Source of the DNA: Sphingomonas sp. J315
GTDB lineage: Bacteria > Pseudomonadota > Alphaproteobacteria > Sphingomonadales > Sphingomonadaceae
Length of the DNA: 64,000 nucleotides
NCBI RefSeq assembly: GCF_024666595.1
Contig: NZ_CP088296.1
Location: 1,922,001 to 1,986,000 of the forward strand
Direction: 5' to 3'
Shown: piece by piece, positions 35,237 through 44,506 of the stretch
How the letters are laid out: every line of letters starts with the position of its first letter
Position numbering within the stretch: position 1 is the first letter of the stretch
Program-made: the position numbers and the translations under genes
Notes under the pieces: generated by a model
What the model saw: only the letters and a program-made list of their open reading frames with translations
The model's database searches: none
What the model was told of the DNA's origin: nothing

Positions 35237-35708
35237 CGTCAAAGCTTCCCCGCCGGGCAAGCAGCCGAGAGTTCGCAGAGTGGGTCCAGCTTATCGGGCG
35301 AGGTGGATCACGGTCGCTCTCACTCCGTTTTTTGTCGCGATACTTATCTTGGCGCTAAGCCTACCGGCAAACTGGGAGACCATAGCTCAAGCAGGCCTGG
35401 TACAGCCAGCCGTCGCCGCGCTCATTTCCCTTAGCATCGTCCTTAGCTTGCGCCTCACTTGGGGGCGGTATTCAAATGACAGACGGAAGGGCGTGGTTTC
35501 GGCGTCAAGCGCAACTATCGCGGTAAAGCTCTGGGCGATTTGTTTCACTTTACTGTTCGGATCAATGATAGTTTCATCAGTCGCGAACAGGTGGTCCGGT
35601 GCAATCACCAAGAACGGCAATTCGCCCCCACAAGCTACAGAGACCCAACTGGAAGTGAGTACAAACCAATCCGCTCCCGTCGTAGCCAAGGCTAAGGTCA
35701 CGCGGTGA
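35229..35708 (+). CDS. Small three-helix membrane protein
   Basis: 159 residues from ATG 35229, overlapping the previous stop by 8 bases (ATGACTGA). Hydrophobic segments: WITVALTPFFVAILILALSL (about 27-46), VQPAVAALISLSIVLSLRLT (about 57-76) and VKLWAICFTLLFGSMIVSSV (about 101-120), followed by a polar tail. No family recognised. Tight coupling with the dCTP-deaminase-like membrane protein and the MazG gene suggests a shared membrane complex. Confidence 0.65.
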   Translation: MTDVKASPPGKQPRVRRVGPAYRARWITVALTPFFVAILILALSLPANWETIAQAGLVQPAVAALISLSIVLSLRLTWGRYSNDRRKGVVSASSATIAVKLWAICFTLLFGSMIVSSVANRWSGAITKNGNSPPQATETQLEVSTNQSAPVVAKAKVTR

Positions 35709-36931
35709 CTGCGTTCCTGCCCCTCGATCAGGTGCGTCGACAGCTCGCTCCACGCCGGAATTTCACCGACGATCTGATGCTCGATGAGTATCAGCGATAC
35801 GCCGGCGCGCTCAATCGGACGGGTCTCCGGGATGACGCTGCTCGCGATTTTCTTATGATGGGGCTTTTCGGCGAAACCGGAAGCCTGCTCAGCGAGGTGA
35901 AAAAGAAGCAGCGGGACAAGCGTGCGTATCTCTCCTACCGCGCATCCTCGGTGGAGGAACTGGGTGATGTGCTTTGGTATTTCGCCAACGTCGCGCGGCT
36001 AGTCCCCGTAAAGATATCGGACCTTGCTGCGCGTGCTGTTCAGAGCCGGGGCTGGGGGTTCAAAGGCTCGCAGCATCGCCCTCGCACTTTCACTGCGCTC
36101 CAGCAGGCGGGACGAAATTTCGGCGAGCCGGCAAGCGGCCGGCAGGTCGAGCGGCGCCTGCTGATTTTAGCTAGTCGTGTCGGTGCCTTCCTCGAAATTG
36201 GCCGCGGCGCCAACGCCGAAAGGGAGACAATAATTCAATCGATGGTCGAAATTTTCCGCGGGCTCATCGCTGCGGCGGATATCGCTCATCTCAGCCTAGA
36301 CGAAGCTGCTCAATTTAGCCTCGCAAAGTCGCTCGACCGTTTCCCTGTCGTTCGCGACTGGGGAGAACCATTCGACAACGACTTCGATGCCGACGAGCAG
36401 CTCCCGCGACGGATGGAAATAACTTTTCGGGAGAAGCTGACAACGAAGGGTGCGCCGTACGTCATCCAGCAATGGCATGGCATCAACGTCGGTGACCGGC
36501 TTACAGACAATGCGCTGGTGCCCGACGATTATCGCTACCACGATGTCTTTCACCTCTCCTACATCGCCTTCCTTGGTTGGTCGCCGGTAATGCGTTCACT
36601 CCTTCGCCTAAAGCGCAAGAGCCGCCCCGAAATCGACGAGCAACAGGACGGTGCGCGCGCGATCATCGCAGAGGAAGGTATTTCCAACTGGATATTCGCG
36701 CATGGACTGCGCCATCATGCCTTCGAGGGGGTGACGGGGCTCGACTACGGACTACTGAAGACGATTCGTCAGATGGTGAAGGGCTATGAAGTCGAATCTC
36801 GGCCGCTCTGGATGTGGGAGGAAGCGATCATCCGGGGGTTCGAAGTGTTTCGTGAGCTCCGTAAGAACAAGGGCGGCGTGGTCGTCGCCGATATGATTCG
36901 CCATCGTCTCACGTACCGGTCATTGAAATGA
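35705..36931 (+). CDS. MazG-type nucleotide pyrophosphohydrolase with C-terminal extension
   Basis: 408 residues; GTG-type start overlapping the previous stop by 4 bases. The N-terminal MazG domain has GLFGETGSLLSEVKKKQRDK and SVEELGDVLWYFANVARL, i.e. the EELGD metal-binding half is intact, while the usual ExxE of the first helix reads ETGS. The C-terminal 200 residues (WHGINVGDRLTDNALVPDDY, RYHDVFHLSYIAFLGWSPVM, GISNWIFAHGLRHHAFEGV) form the MazG C-terminal-type domain found in base-modification neighbourhoods. Such proteins cleave (d)NTPs to NMPs plus pyrophosphate. Confidence 0.8.
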   Translation: MTAFLPLDQVRRQLAPRRNFTDDLMLDEYQRYAGALNRTGLRDDAARDFLMMGLFGETGSLLSEVKKKQRDKRAYLSYRASSVEELGDVLWYFANVARLVPVKISDLAARAVQSRGWGFKGSQHRPRTFTALQQAGRNFGEPASGRQVERRLLILASRVGAFLEIGRGANAERETIIQSMVEIFRGLIAAADIAHLSLDEAAQFSLAKSLDRFPVVRDWGEPFDNDFDADEQLPRRMEITFREKLTTKGAPYVIQQWHGINVGDRLTDNALVPDDYRYHDVFHLSYIAFLGWSPVMRSLLRLKRKSRPEIDEQQDGARAIIAEEGISNWIFAHGLRHHAFEGVTGLDYGLLKTIRQMVKGYEVESRPLWMWEEAIIRGFEVFRELRKNKGGVVVADMIRHRLTYRSLK

Positions 36932-37569
36932 GCATCACACTAGCGGTGGAGGAATTCGTCGAAGCGGTCGCCATGCTCCGAATGGACAACTGCTTCAATC
37001 CCTACGCTGACCGTTACGATCCTTTCGATGTGGAGGACGCGCCAAAAATCCGCAGATCTAATCTGCGGCACGTCCTGAAGGCTGCGGCGGAAACGAGTGT
37101 AGACGACCTTTGGATTGGGCTTGAACTTGGCCATAACGGAGGCCGCCGGACCGGTCTTGCTATGACAGATGATACTCACCTTCTGGCACATGGCAGCCGT
37201 TTCGGAGTAGCGGGCTTGTTGCGTCGTGCGACTCAAGCGGGTCCGACGAAGGAAGTGACCGCCGGTACCGTTTGGGAAGCGCTAAGCCGTGTGGAGCGAC
37301 CTGTGTTTCTCTGGAATGTGGTTCCTGTTCATCCGCATCGCCCCGAAGAACCCCTTTCTAACCGGCGGCACACCGCAACTGAGCGCGAAATTTGTGTATC
37401 GCATCTCCATACCCTCATAGAATTGCTCCGGCCGAAGCGGATAGTCACAGTGGGCACTGATGCGGCAATTGCACTAAAGCGGTGCGGATATCCTCACGTG
37501 CCAGTGCGCCACCCTGCCTTCGGAGGAAGGCGCCAGTTCCTCAAGCAAATCGCCGCCCTCGACCAGTAG
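36928..37569 (+). CDS. Uracil-DNA-glycosylase-superfamily protein
   Basis: 213 residues, ATGA overlap with the MazG gene. WIGLELGHNGGRRTGLAMTD replaces the usual GEAPG..GGCRRTGvpfTsE motif I; FLWNVVPVHPHRPEEP, LSNRRHTATE and PVRHPAFGGRRQF correspond to the other conserved blocks (the last is the HPS-like motif). It should excise or bind a uracil-type or modified base. The altered motif I suggests a changed specificity or loss of catalysis. Last gene of the tight 32.2-37.6 kb operon; 250 bases without a gene follow. Confidence 0.75.
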   Translation: MSITLAVEEFVEAVAMLRMDNCFNPYADRYDPFDVEDAPKIRRSNLRHVLKAAAETSVDDLWIGLELGHNGGRRTGLAMTDDTHLLAHGSRFGVAGLLRRATQAGPTKEVTAGTVWEALSRVERPVFLWNVVPVHPHRPEEPLSNRRHTATEREICVSHLHTLIELLRPKRIVTVGTDAAIALKRCGYPHVPVRHPAFGGRRQFLKQIAALDQ

Positions 37570-37819
37570 CGAGCGAGCTTAGCGTGGCATGCGTAGCCCG
37601 CGATGTCTGAATTTGCCCGATCTCCGCTCCAAAGCGGACATACTGCAATCGGCCCAGTTTCCGCCATTACCTCATGCGATCTGGGGGCGACCGGTTTTGG
37701 CCGAGAGCCGACTGGCGACATTGGGACGCCCGAACGCGAAAGCGGGCATTCGCAGAATCTATCGTAAGAGTTCACTAGAAGAGGTGACAGGCGCCGGTTG
37801 GTAGGGAGAGGAAGAAACG
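37570..37819. other. Intergenic region between the base-chemistry operon and the MBL gene
   Basis: 250 bases without a recognised gene. A GGAGAGGAAGAAAC ribosome site lies at its right end before the GTG start of the MBL gene. No clear promoter or terminator seen. Confidence 0.4.
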
Positions 37820-38890
37820 GTGACGTTCAGACTGAAGATGCTGCCCGCTCTCGACGGCGACTGCCTGCTTCTGTCCTGGGGCGACGACGGGCCGCTCCAC
37901 CACATGGTGGTCGATGGCGGCAGGAAAGGCGCCTACGCCTATCTTCACGACGAGTTGGCCGCGATCAAGAAGGCCGGGGAGAAGCTGGACCTCTACGTGC
38001 TCTCGCACGTGGATGCGGACCATATCGAGGGCTCCCTCGCCTACTTCGACGACGTCAACCGCCCGCTGTTGCCGGAGCAGGTTTGGTATAACGGCTTCGA
38101 GGAGATGGGACGCGCGGGCGTTCGCAGCATGCGGCAGGGCGACGACTGGTCGAAGGCGATCGCGCGGCTGCGCCTGCCGCTCAACACGCCCTTCGAGGAC
38201 GGCGTAGCGGCGATTGAGAAGGCGCCAGGTCCGATCGACGTCGAAGGTCTGAAGGTCACGATGTTGTCGCCGGACGCGGCGCATCTGGCTGCGATGCGTG
38301 TCAGGTGGGAGGCCTACCGCAAGACGATCGCAACCGCGCGGTCCGGCGTGCGCGGAGGGGCGAGGGCGGCCCGACCGCCGGTGAAGCCGCCGATCGTCGT
38401 CGACGACTATGTGGCCGACGGCGAGATCGACACCGAGATCCCGAACGGGACTAGCATCGCGTTCGTCGCCGAGTGGCGGGACCGGCGCGTCCTGCTCGCG
38501 GGTGACGCACATCCTGATCTGCTGACGTCGTGGCTGAAGCCTCTCGCGAGGGAGGAGGGCGGGCGCTACCGCCTCGATTTTCTCAAGGCGTCCCACCACG
38601 GCAGCAAGAAGAACACGTCGCGCGAGCTCATCGAGAGCATCGATTGCCGTCAGATCGCGATCTCCACCAACGGTTCGCTGCATCAGCATCCCGATCCGGA
38701 ATCGATCGCACGGTTCATCCACTACGGCGTGCCTGGCGTCAAGGATGTGTGGTTCAACTACGGATCGGACTGGACGCTACCGTGGGGCGATGACGACACG
38801 AAGGCGAAGTACGGCTACAGGGCTCACTTTCCGCCTGCGGACGGCCAGGGAATCATGGAGATAGACCTGATGGTGAATTCGGCGCCCTGA
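37820..38890 (+). CDS. MBL-fold metallohydrolase, ComEC/Rec2-like type
   Basis: 356 residues, GTG start 37820 behind a purine-rich ribosome site. MBL residues: VVDGGRKGAYAYL, LYVLSHVDADHIEGSLAYF (HxDxDH), FVAEWRDRRVLLAGDAHPDL (GDA) and LKASHHGSKKNTSREL (HHG). It lacks membrane helices, so it is the stand-alone nuclease or hydrolase type found in conflict systems. It precedes the BON-CHAT protein by 6 bp, an operon pair. In Avs1 systems an MBL enzyme is likewise paired with a protease, which is the closest known parallel. Confidence 0.85.
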   Translation: MTFRLKMLPALDGDCLLLSWGDDGPLHHMVVDGGRKGAYAYLHDELAAIKKAGEKLDLYVLSHVDADHIEGSLAYFDDVNRPLLPEQVWYNGFEEMGRAGVRSMRQGDDWSKAIARLRLPLNTPFEDGVAAIEKAPGPIDVEGLKVTMLSPDAAHLAAMRVRWEAYRKTIATARSGVRGGARAARPPVKPPIVVDDYVADGEIDTEIPNGTSIAFVAEWRDRRVLLAGDAHPDLLTSWLKPLAREEGGRYRLDFLKASHHGSKKNTSRELIESIDCRQIAISTNGSLHQHPDPESIARFIHYGVPGVKDVWFNYGSDWTLPWGDDDTKAKYGYRAHFPPADGQGIMEIDLMVNSAP

Positions 38891-38896
38891 GACGAG

Positions 38897-40952
38897 ATGG
38901 TTCCGAAGCGGAAGGGTCCTCTTGAACCGAACGTCCGCCCGGTTGACAATCGGTCAAGCGATCGGCCGCCAAGGCCGACGAGAGAAGTGTGGCGGGGGCC
39001 AATGATGGACTACGGTTGGACGAGCATCGACGAAATTGGGCACAAGCTCGCCGAGATCCTGTCGGCGCGGTATCCCGGCGAGGTGACCGAGCTGGACGTC
39101 TTCATCGAAGGCGACACGATTGTCCTGTCCGGCGAGGTGGCGAGCGAGGCCTGCCGCGGCGACGCGAAGCGTCAGCTTCTCGCGTTCGACGGCGTGTTCA
39201 AGGTGTCCAACCGGCTCGAGGTCGCCGCCTTCCTAGAGGGTGCCAGCGACTCCTCCGACGAGGACGACTACTTCGACAAGGTCGAGACGGAGGAGGTCGC
39301 GCGATCGGACGGCGAGGGCGCCCCCCGGAATCGAGGCCCGCTGGCATCGCAAGAGCGCCAATCCCGTATGGGACGAGATGTACAACGGCGGCGGCAGCGG
39401 CCGGATCGAGGGCCCCGGGGTCGAATATGCGTCCTACGACGGGGACGAGGAGCTGGATCCCGTCGAGGTCAACCGCTATCCTATCGTGGAGAGTTCGGGC
39501 GAGCCGTCGGCCGGCGCCGTCCTCGACGTAACGGTGGACCTGACGACGGATGCGAATGGCGGAGAGAGGCTGATCAACGTCGGCAGCTTCGCCGCCGACT
39601 GGACCGAGATCGAGCTGTCGGTGCAGATCGTCGGCGACTGGCTGAAAGCCGTGACGCCCCTGACCGGTTCGATCACGCTACGCAGGGACGGGCCCACGAC
39701 CCCGGCCACGTTCACCTGTACCGTTTCTCCGGACTACGTGCGGGGAACGCCCGCTGTGCTGCAGGTCTACTATCTGCACGGCACGCGCATCTGCGGGTCC
39801 ACGCGACGGGACCTGGCGGCGGCCGATGCGCCGCGGAAGGCCACCGATGCTGAGGAGCAGGCGAAACCGGCACAGCCGAAGGCTCCTCCCGCTGCGGCCA
39901 GCGTGGTCACGGTGGCGCCCGACGCGTCGGGCCCCGCGCTCGTCGTTATGATCGCGGGCGTGGAAGGCCAGCAGCAGTGGGTCTGGAAGACCTACGGGCC
40001 GGACGGATACCGGACCGGCAGCGGGACCGTGCAGCTCGGCGGCACGGCGAAGACGTTCGCCGACACGCTTCTCGCGTCATGCCCGGACCTACCGGTCGAA
40101 AGCTTCCGGCGCACGATGCGCGGTATCGGGGAGACGATCTGGCGCAAGGCGCCTGACGGCTTCCGCGACGCCTATCTGCGCTGCCGCCAGGTCCTAGGCG
40201 GCGACTTTCCGATCCAGTTCAGCAGCGACGACCCGCACGTGCCGTGGGAGATGATGAAGCCCGACATTGATGGCGGGAAGGTGGACCACCTCTACATTGA
40301 GCATCCCGTCGCCCGGTGGCCGCTGAACACGAACGGCGCGCTGCGGCCGACGTTCCTGCCGGGAGACATCCTGTCCTTCGTGCCGGACTATCCCGTGCAG
40401 AAACTGGCTTCGGCGGCGGCCGAGAGCGCGTGGATCTGCTCGACCCTAGGTGCCATTCGCATGGACCCGACGCGCGACGCATTTCTCGACTTGCTGGATG
40501 GGAAGCATCCCCGTCCCGTGCAGATGATCCACTTCGCGGGACACGGCATGGCCGACACGGGCTCAAACGATGGCGGCATCGAGCTTCAGGACGCTCCGGT
40601 CGGCCTGATGGAGGTTAACCAGTCCTCGGTCCAGATCGGTCACCGGGACGGGCCGCTGATTGTGCTGAACGCCTGCGAGGCGTCGGCCGGCGCCGAGATG
40701 CTGGGGATGAACACAGGCTGGGGCGCGATGGTCCCCGCCACCGGTTTCGGCGGCCTGATCGCGCCGCTCTGGGCAGTGCAGGACGCGATGGCCTTCCAGA
40801 TGGCTCAGGACACTCTTCCCCAGCTCGTGAGCGGGCGCGTAACCCTCGGCGCTGCGGTGCGCGATGCGCGCTGGAAGAACGCGGACGCGTCGGTCGCCGC
40901 GCTCGCCTATCTGACGCACGGCGACGTGATGGCGCGGTTCGCTACGTCCTGA
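38897..40952 (+). CDS. BON-CHAT protein (caspase-like protease), apparent +1 frameshift at 39321-39326
   Basis: Two frames form one 684-residue protein if one C is removed from the six-base run at 39321-39326. N-terminus: a BON-like domain (DEIGHKLAEILSARYPGEVT, DTIVLSGEVASEACRGDAKR). Middle: a beta-rich region (about 200 residues) and a Pro/Ala linker. C-terminus: a CHAT protease with His at about 40542 (MIHFAGHGMAD) and Cys at about 40674 (IVLNACEASAG). CHAT proteases are activated effectors in several defence systems. ATG 38897 is used; 39002 is an alternative. Its end overlaps the convergent ietS end by 11 bases. Confidence 0.8.
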
Positions 40953-43470
40953 CTAGGCTGGGGACGTCGACCAGCGCCGAGGCGGGGACGATCGCCCTTA
41001 CCTCCGACACGAGGTCGTTGGTGGTTTCCGGCGTCCTGATCGATACGATGAGGCTGAAGGGGACCGCGAGGTTGGCGGGCGGGGTCTCGGCGTTGGTCGC
41101 CCACCATCCCCGGCTAGGCGCCACGTTGAGCAGCCGACGTCCGACGAGCTGATAGGCCGGACCGCGCCAGACGTCGTGATGGAGCGTGCCCCGGTTGCGC
41201 TTGCGCCAGCCCAGCGCCCAGCCGTTGTCTGCGGTGCTGGATTCCGACGCGAATACAGCGCGGTTGACCCGCCGCTCCGCGCGCGCCTCGCTCTCCTCGA
41301 AGCGCTGGAAGTCGAAGCTGAGGCCGTGCGAAGAGTAGAGCTGCGGGCGCTGCAGCCCGGCGCTATGGAGGTCCGGCTCGATAAAGTAGGACAGCGTGCA
41401 CCGCATCTCGACTTCGGTAGAGCCGAGGGCGCCGAGGGCATGGTCCGGCCATGGCAGGCGGAAGGACTTCATCTCTTTGAGTGTGACCCCGCGGCCCTCA
41501 TCTTGCTTGAACGGCCTGAGCGTGTCCTGCGCGATGAGCGTGAGCGCGTTGTCGGCGCTCCAAAAGACGCGCTCTTCGTCGGGAACGCCCCAGCCGAAGC
41601 AGTCGAGCGTCGCGAGAGTCGCCTCCTCCTCGGTGGCGCCGGCGGCGATCAGATCCTGCCGTCGGGCCTGCATGATGGCGGTCCACTCCGCGCAGTGGAC
41701 GAGCAGGCCGCGCACGGTCTCCGGCCGCATGGCCGGGTATCGGGCGAGCACGCGGCCGGCGAGGCGCGAGGCGGCGGCGCATGCCGCGCTCGTGTCGCCC
41801 GTGAAAGTGATCGGCCGGCGGGTGGGATCGTTGGACGTGGTCGCGATCATGTCGGGGGCGTGCGGATGCGAGGTGCGCCCGCCCGGATCGATGCCGTGGT
41901 TGCCGCCCTCCATGACGATATCGGGCTTGTGGTGCTTGGGGCGGAAGCGCCACGGCTGGGCGGTGCGCGACCGCGGCGACAGTCCGCCGGTGTCGGCGAG
42001 AGGCGACGGACCCGTGCACTTGTGCGTAAGCGCGCCGACCGAGAGCACGTTCAGCGCCTGCGCGGGCGACTGGATGCCGTGGTCCCCATTGAGCGTCGCG
42101 TAGGAGGAGACGAGGTAGGGCGCGGTGGCGGAGGTCTCGACGTTGCCGACCGCGACGCAGAACAGCCTCGTGTTGCGCCTGTCGTTGAACGCGAGCTTGT
42201 CGAGCGTGGACGAGGTCGAGGTCGGGCGGCCGTCCTCGGGCTCGCCGACGGCGGTGGCCGCGAGGCAGTAGACGCGCCGGTGCTCGTCCTCGGCCTCGGC
42301 GGCTCGGACGCCGCGCGCGATCGCGTCGCGCGCCGGGATGCGGACGGGGCTGCCGGGATTGAACACCGCGACAGACTCAAGGCCGATTTCGAGCCTGACC
42401 GCGTCGGTGCCGCCGGCGACGTCGGCGAGGTCGCCGTAGAGCGCGACGCCTGCCATCTTCGTCCCGTGGCCGTCCGGGTCGAGGGCGTTCCACGCGCGGG
42501 CGACGGCGCGGCAGCGTTCGGCAGGCAGGGCCGGCGAAATCAGTGCGTTCGCCCGGTTGACCCCGGTATCCAGAAGCGTGACCCACGGCGCGGCCGGCGG
42601 CGCGGGCACGATCCGGTCGGCGATGGCCTGATACTGCGCGAGGCGCGCGGGCGGCGGCAGGTCGGCGTGCTCGGCGATGAAGCTGGACGCACCGCGCAGT
42701 TCGACAACAGCCGCACTGCTGCCGATGAGGCGGTCGAGCGCCGCCTTGGTCGCGATGACGTTGTAAACCAGGATGTCCACGAACTCGGACCGGCGTCCCG
42801 ACGTCTCGATTCCGAGCTCGTCGACCGCGGCCTCGAAGGCGTCGACCATCGGCGCGCGAACCCAGATCTCCCATTCGGCCTCTCCGCGGCCGCCGGGGAA
42901 TCTCTCCAGCGTGTCGGTCCAGAGGTCCTCGATCGTCGCGCGCCGGAACTCGGCGGCGCTCTCGAAAAGCCAGAAGTTACGCGGCCGCTTGATCGAGTCC
43001 CCGGTGTCGGGATCGAACTCCTCGTTGCGGCGGTCATCGCCGTCGGGGTTCCACTCCTCGTAGGATGTCAGCGACTTGCCCAGCGACTCGATCGCGCTGC
43101 CGGTCAGGAAGTAAATGGCGCGGTCATGCCCGCGGTTCTCCTCGACCTTGGCGTGCCGCTGCACGTTGAGGAGCTGCATCCCTCTACTGGTGGAGCGCCT
43201 GGCGGTGCCTGTGACCAGCTCCTCGCCCTCGCGCGACGTCACCGCGACCGTGAGACCGCGCTTCCGCGCCGGGACGCCCATCGCGGCCTGCTCAATCCGC
43301 GCATCTCGCATGCTGCTGGAGAGGTTCGCGAGGTCGCCACGCAGGCGGCCCGCATGGGCGGCCCTGTTCTCGAGGGCCGAGGGCGCGCGGTTTGAGCCGC
43401 CGCCGTGCGGCTGGAAGTCATCGGACGCGCGACCAATGCCCTGGACAATAATGTGACGGTGTCGAGCCAT
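40942..43470 (-). CDS. ietS: IetS-type subtilisin-like serine protease
   Basis: 842 residues. S8 triad: Asp301 in VTLLDTGVNRAN, His335 in DPDGHGTKMAG, Ser561 in FTGDTSAACAAASRLAG, with the oxyanion Asn443 in CVAVGNVETS. There is no signal peptide, so it acts in the cytoplasm. A long N-terminal region (300 residues) precedes the protease, and a beta-rich C-terminal region follows. It lies 42 bp after an AAA ATPase gene. This pair matches IetA-IetS of Ti/Ri plasmids, described as a plasmid-stability toxin-antitoxin unit and listed among defence systems. IetS would be the toxic protease. Confidence 0.85.
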   Translation of the reverse strand: MARHRHIIVQGIGRASDDFQPHGGGSNRAPSALENRAAHAGRLRGDLANLSSSMRDARIEQAAMGVPARKRGLTVAVTSREGEELVTGTARRSTSRGMQLLNVQRHAKVEENRGHDRAIYFLTGSAIESLGKSLTSYEEWNPDGDDRRNEEFDPDTGDSIKRPRNFWLFESAAEFRRATIEDLWTDTLERFPGGRGEAEWEIWVRAPMVDAFEAAVDELGIETSGRRSEFVDILVYNVIATKAALDRLIGSSAAVVELRGASSFIAEHADLPPPARLAQYQAIADRIVPAPPAAPWVTLLDTGVNRANALISPALPAERCRAVARAWNALDPDGHGTKMAGVALYGDLADVAGGTDAVRLEIGLESVAVFNPGSPVRIPARDAIARGVRAAEAEDEHRRVYCLAATAVGEPEDGRPTSTSSTLDKLAFNDRRNTRLFCVAVGNVETSATAPYLVSSYATLNGDHGIQSPAQALNVLSVGALTHKCTGPSPLADTGGLSPRSRTAQPWRFRPKHHKPDIVMEGGNHGIDPGGRTSHPHAPDMIATTSNDPTRRPITFTGDTSAACAAASRLAGRVLARYPAMRPETVRGLLVHCAEWTAIMQARRQDLIAAGATEEEATLATLDCFGWGVPDEERVFWSADNALTLIAQDTLRPFKQDEGRGVTLKEMKSFRLPWPDHALGALGSTEVEMRCTLSYFIEPDLHSAGLQRPQLYSSHGLSFDFQRFEESEARAERRVNRAVFASESSTADNGWALGWRKRNRGTLHHDVWRGPAYQLVGRRLLNVAPSRGWWATNAETPPANLAVPFSLIVSIRTPETTNDLVSEVRAIVPASALVDVPSLVRT

Positions 43471-43512
43471 TCCAGCTGGTTAGCACTCGGCCGGGTCGTG
43501 TGCCAGATGAAG

Positions 43513-44496
43513 CTACTGCCGATCCGGATGCTTACGGTCCGAGATCGCCTGCAGGATCGTGGCGCCGGTCAGGCACCCGCCCTCCTCCAGTACCGCATCG
43601 CGCGCCGCGTCGTCCGCCGCGGCGACGATGTCGGCTTGGCTTAGGCCCTGGGCTGTCGCGGAAACCTCGCTCCACGGCACGCCGGACAGGTCGAACTGCG
43701 GCAAGCGCTGAGTGAGGATCCGACGGACGTGGTCGGGCGGGGGCAGATCGTAGCGCACTATGGCTTCGAACCGCCGAAAGAACGCGCGGTCGAGCAATTC
43801 TTGGTGGTTGGTTGCGGCTAGGATGAGGCTGCCCGACGATTCCTCGTCCAGGAACTGGAGAAACGAGTTGAGCATCCGGCGCGCCTCGCCAATGTCGTTG
43901 TCGGCGCCGCGCCTTGTAGCTAGCGCGTCGACCTCGTCGAAGAAGTAGACGCCTCGCGCGCCCTGCATGGCGTCGAACACGATGCGCAGCTTGGCGGCGG
44001 TCTCGCCCATGTACTTGGTGATGACGCCATCGAGTTGCACGGTGAACAGCGGCAGCCCCAGCTCGCCAGCGATCGCCGCGGCGGTCAGGCTCTTGCCGGT
44101 GCCCGGCGGACCCGACAGCAGCACCTTGCGCCGCGGCAGGAGCCCGCTAGCGGCGAGGAGTCCGCGCTCGCGGTGCTCGCGCACGATCTTGCGCAGCCGC
44201 TTCTCGACGTCGTCGGCGAGCACAACGTCGGACAGGCGCGTCTCAGGATAGGAGGCGCGAACCAGCGAGGCGAGCTCACCCCTCGGCGCCGCGATCATCG
44301 TCGGTCGCGAAGCGACGCGCCGCTCGTCGGTCTCCTCGCGCAGGGATCCGACCAGCGTGCCGATCTCGTCCGCCATCCGGTGGTGGCCGGCCTTGCGGGC
44401 GTCGGATGCAATGTGGTCCGCGATCGCGAAAAAGCGCTCGTCGTCGCCGGCCGCATGGCTGCGGATCATCGCGATAAGCTGCTTGCTGTTGGCCAT
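43513..44496 (-). CDS. ietA: IetA-type AAA ATPase
   Basis: 327 residues. A helical N-terminal region (1-90) precedes an AAA module: Walker A GPPGTGKS (129-136), Walker B VYFFDEVDAL (183-190), sensor 1 LILAATNH and arginine-finger region DRAFFRRFE. The closest architecture is the small AAA partner of subtilase genes (IetA). It may unfold or restrain IetS, acting as antitoxin in the plasmid system. It stands between the HTH gene (10 bp upstream) and ietS. Confidence 0.87.
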   Translation of the reverse strand: MANSKQLIAMIRSHAAGDDERFFAIADHIASDARKAGHHRMADEIGTLVGSLREETDERRVASRPTMIAAPRGELASLVRASYPETRLSDVVLADDVEKRLRKIVREHRERGLLAASGLLPRRKVLLSGPPGTGKSLTAAAIAGELGLPLFTVQLDGVITKYMGETAAKLRIVFDAMQGARGVYFFDEVDALATRRGADNDIGEARRMLNSFLQFLDEESSGSLILAATNHQELLDRAFFRRFEAIVRYDLPPPDHVRRILTQRLPQFDLSGVPWSEVSATAQGLSQADIVAAADDAARDAVLEEGGCLTGATILQAISDRKHPDRQ

Positions 44497-44506
44497 GCGG
44501 GTGCTC

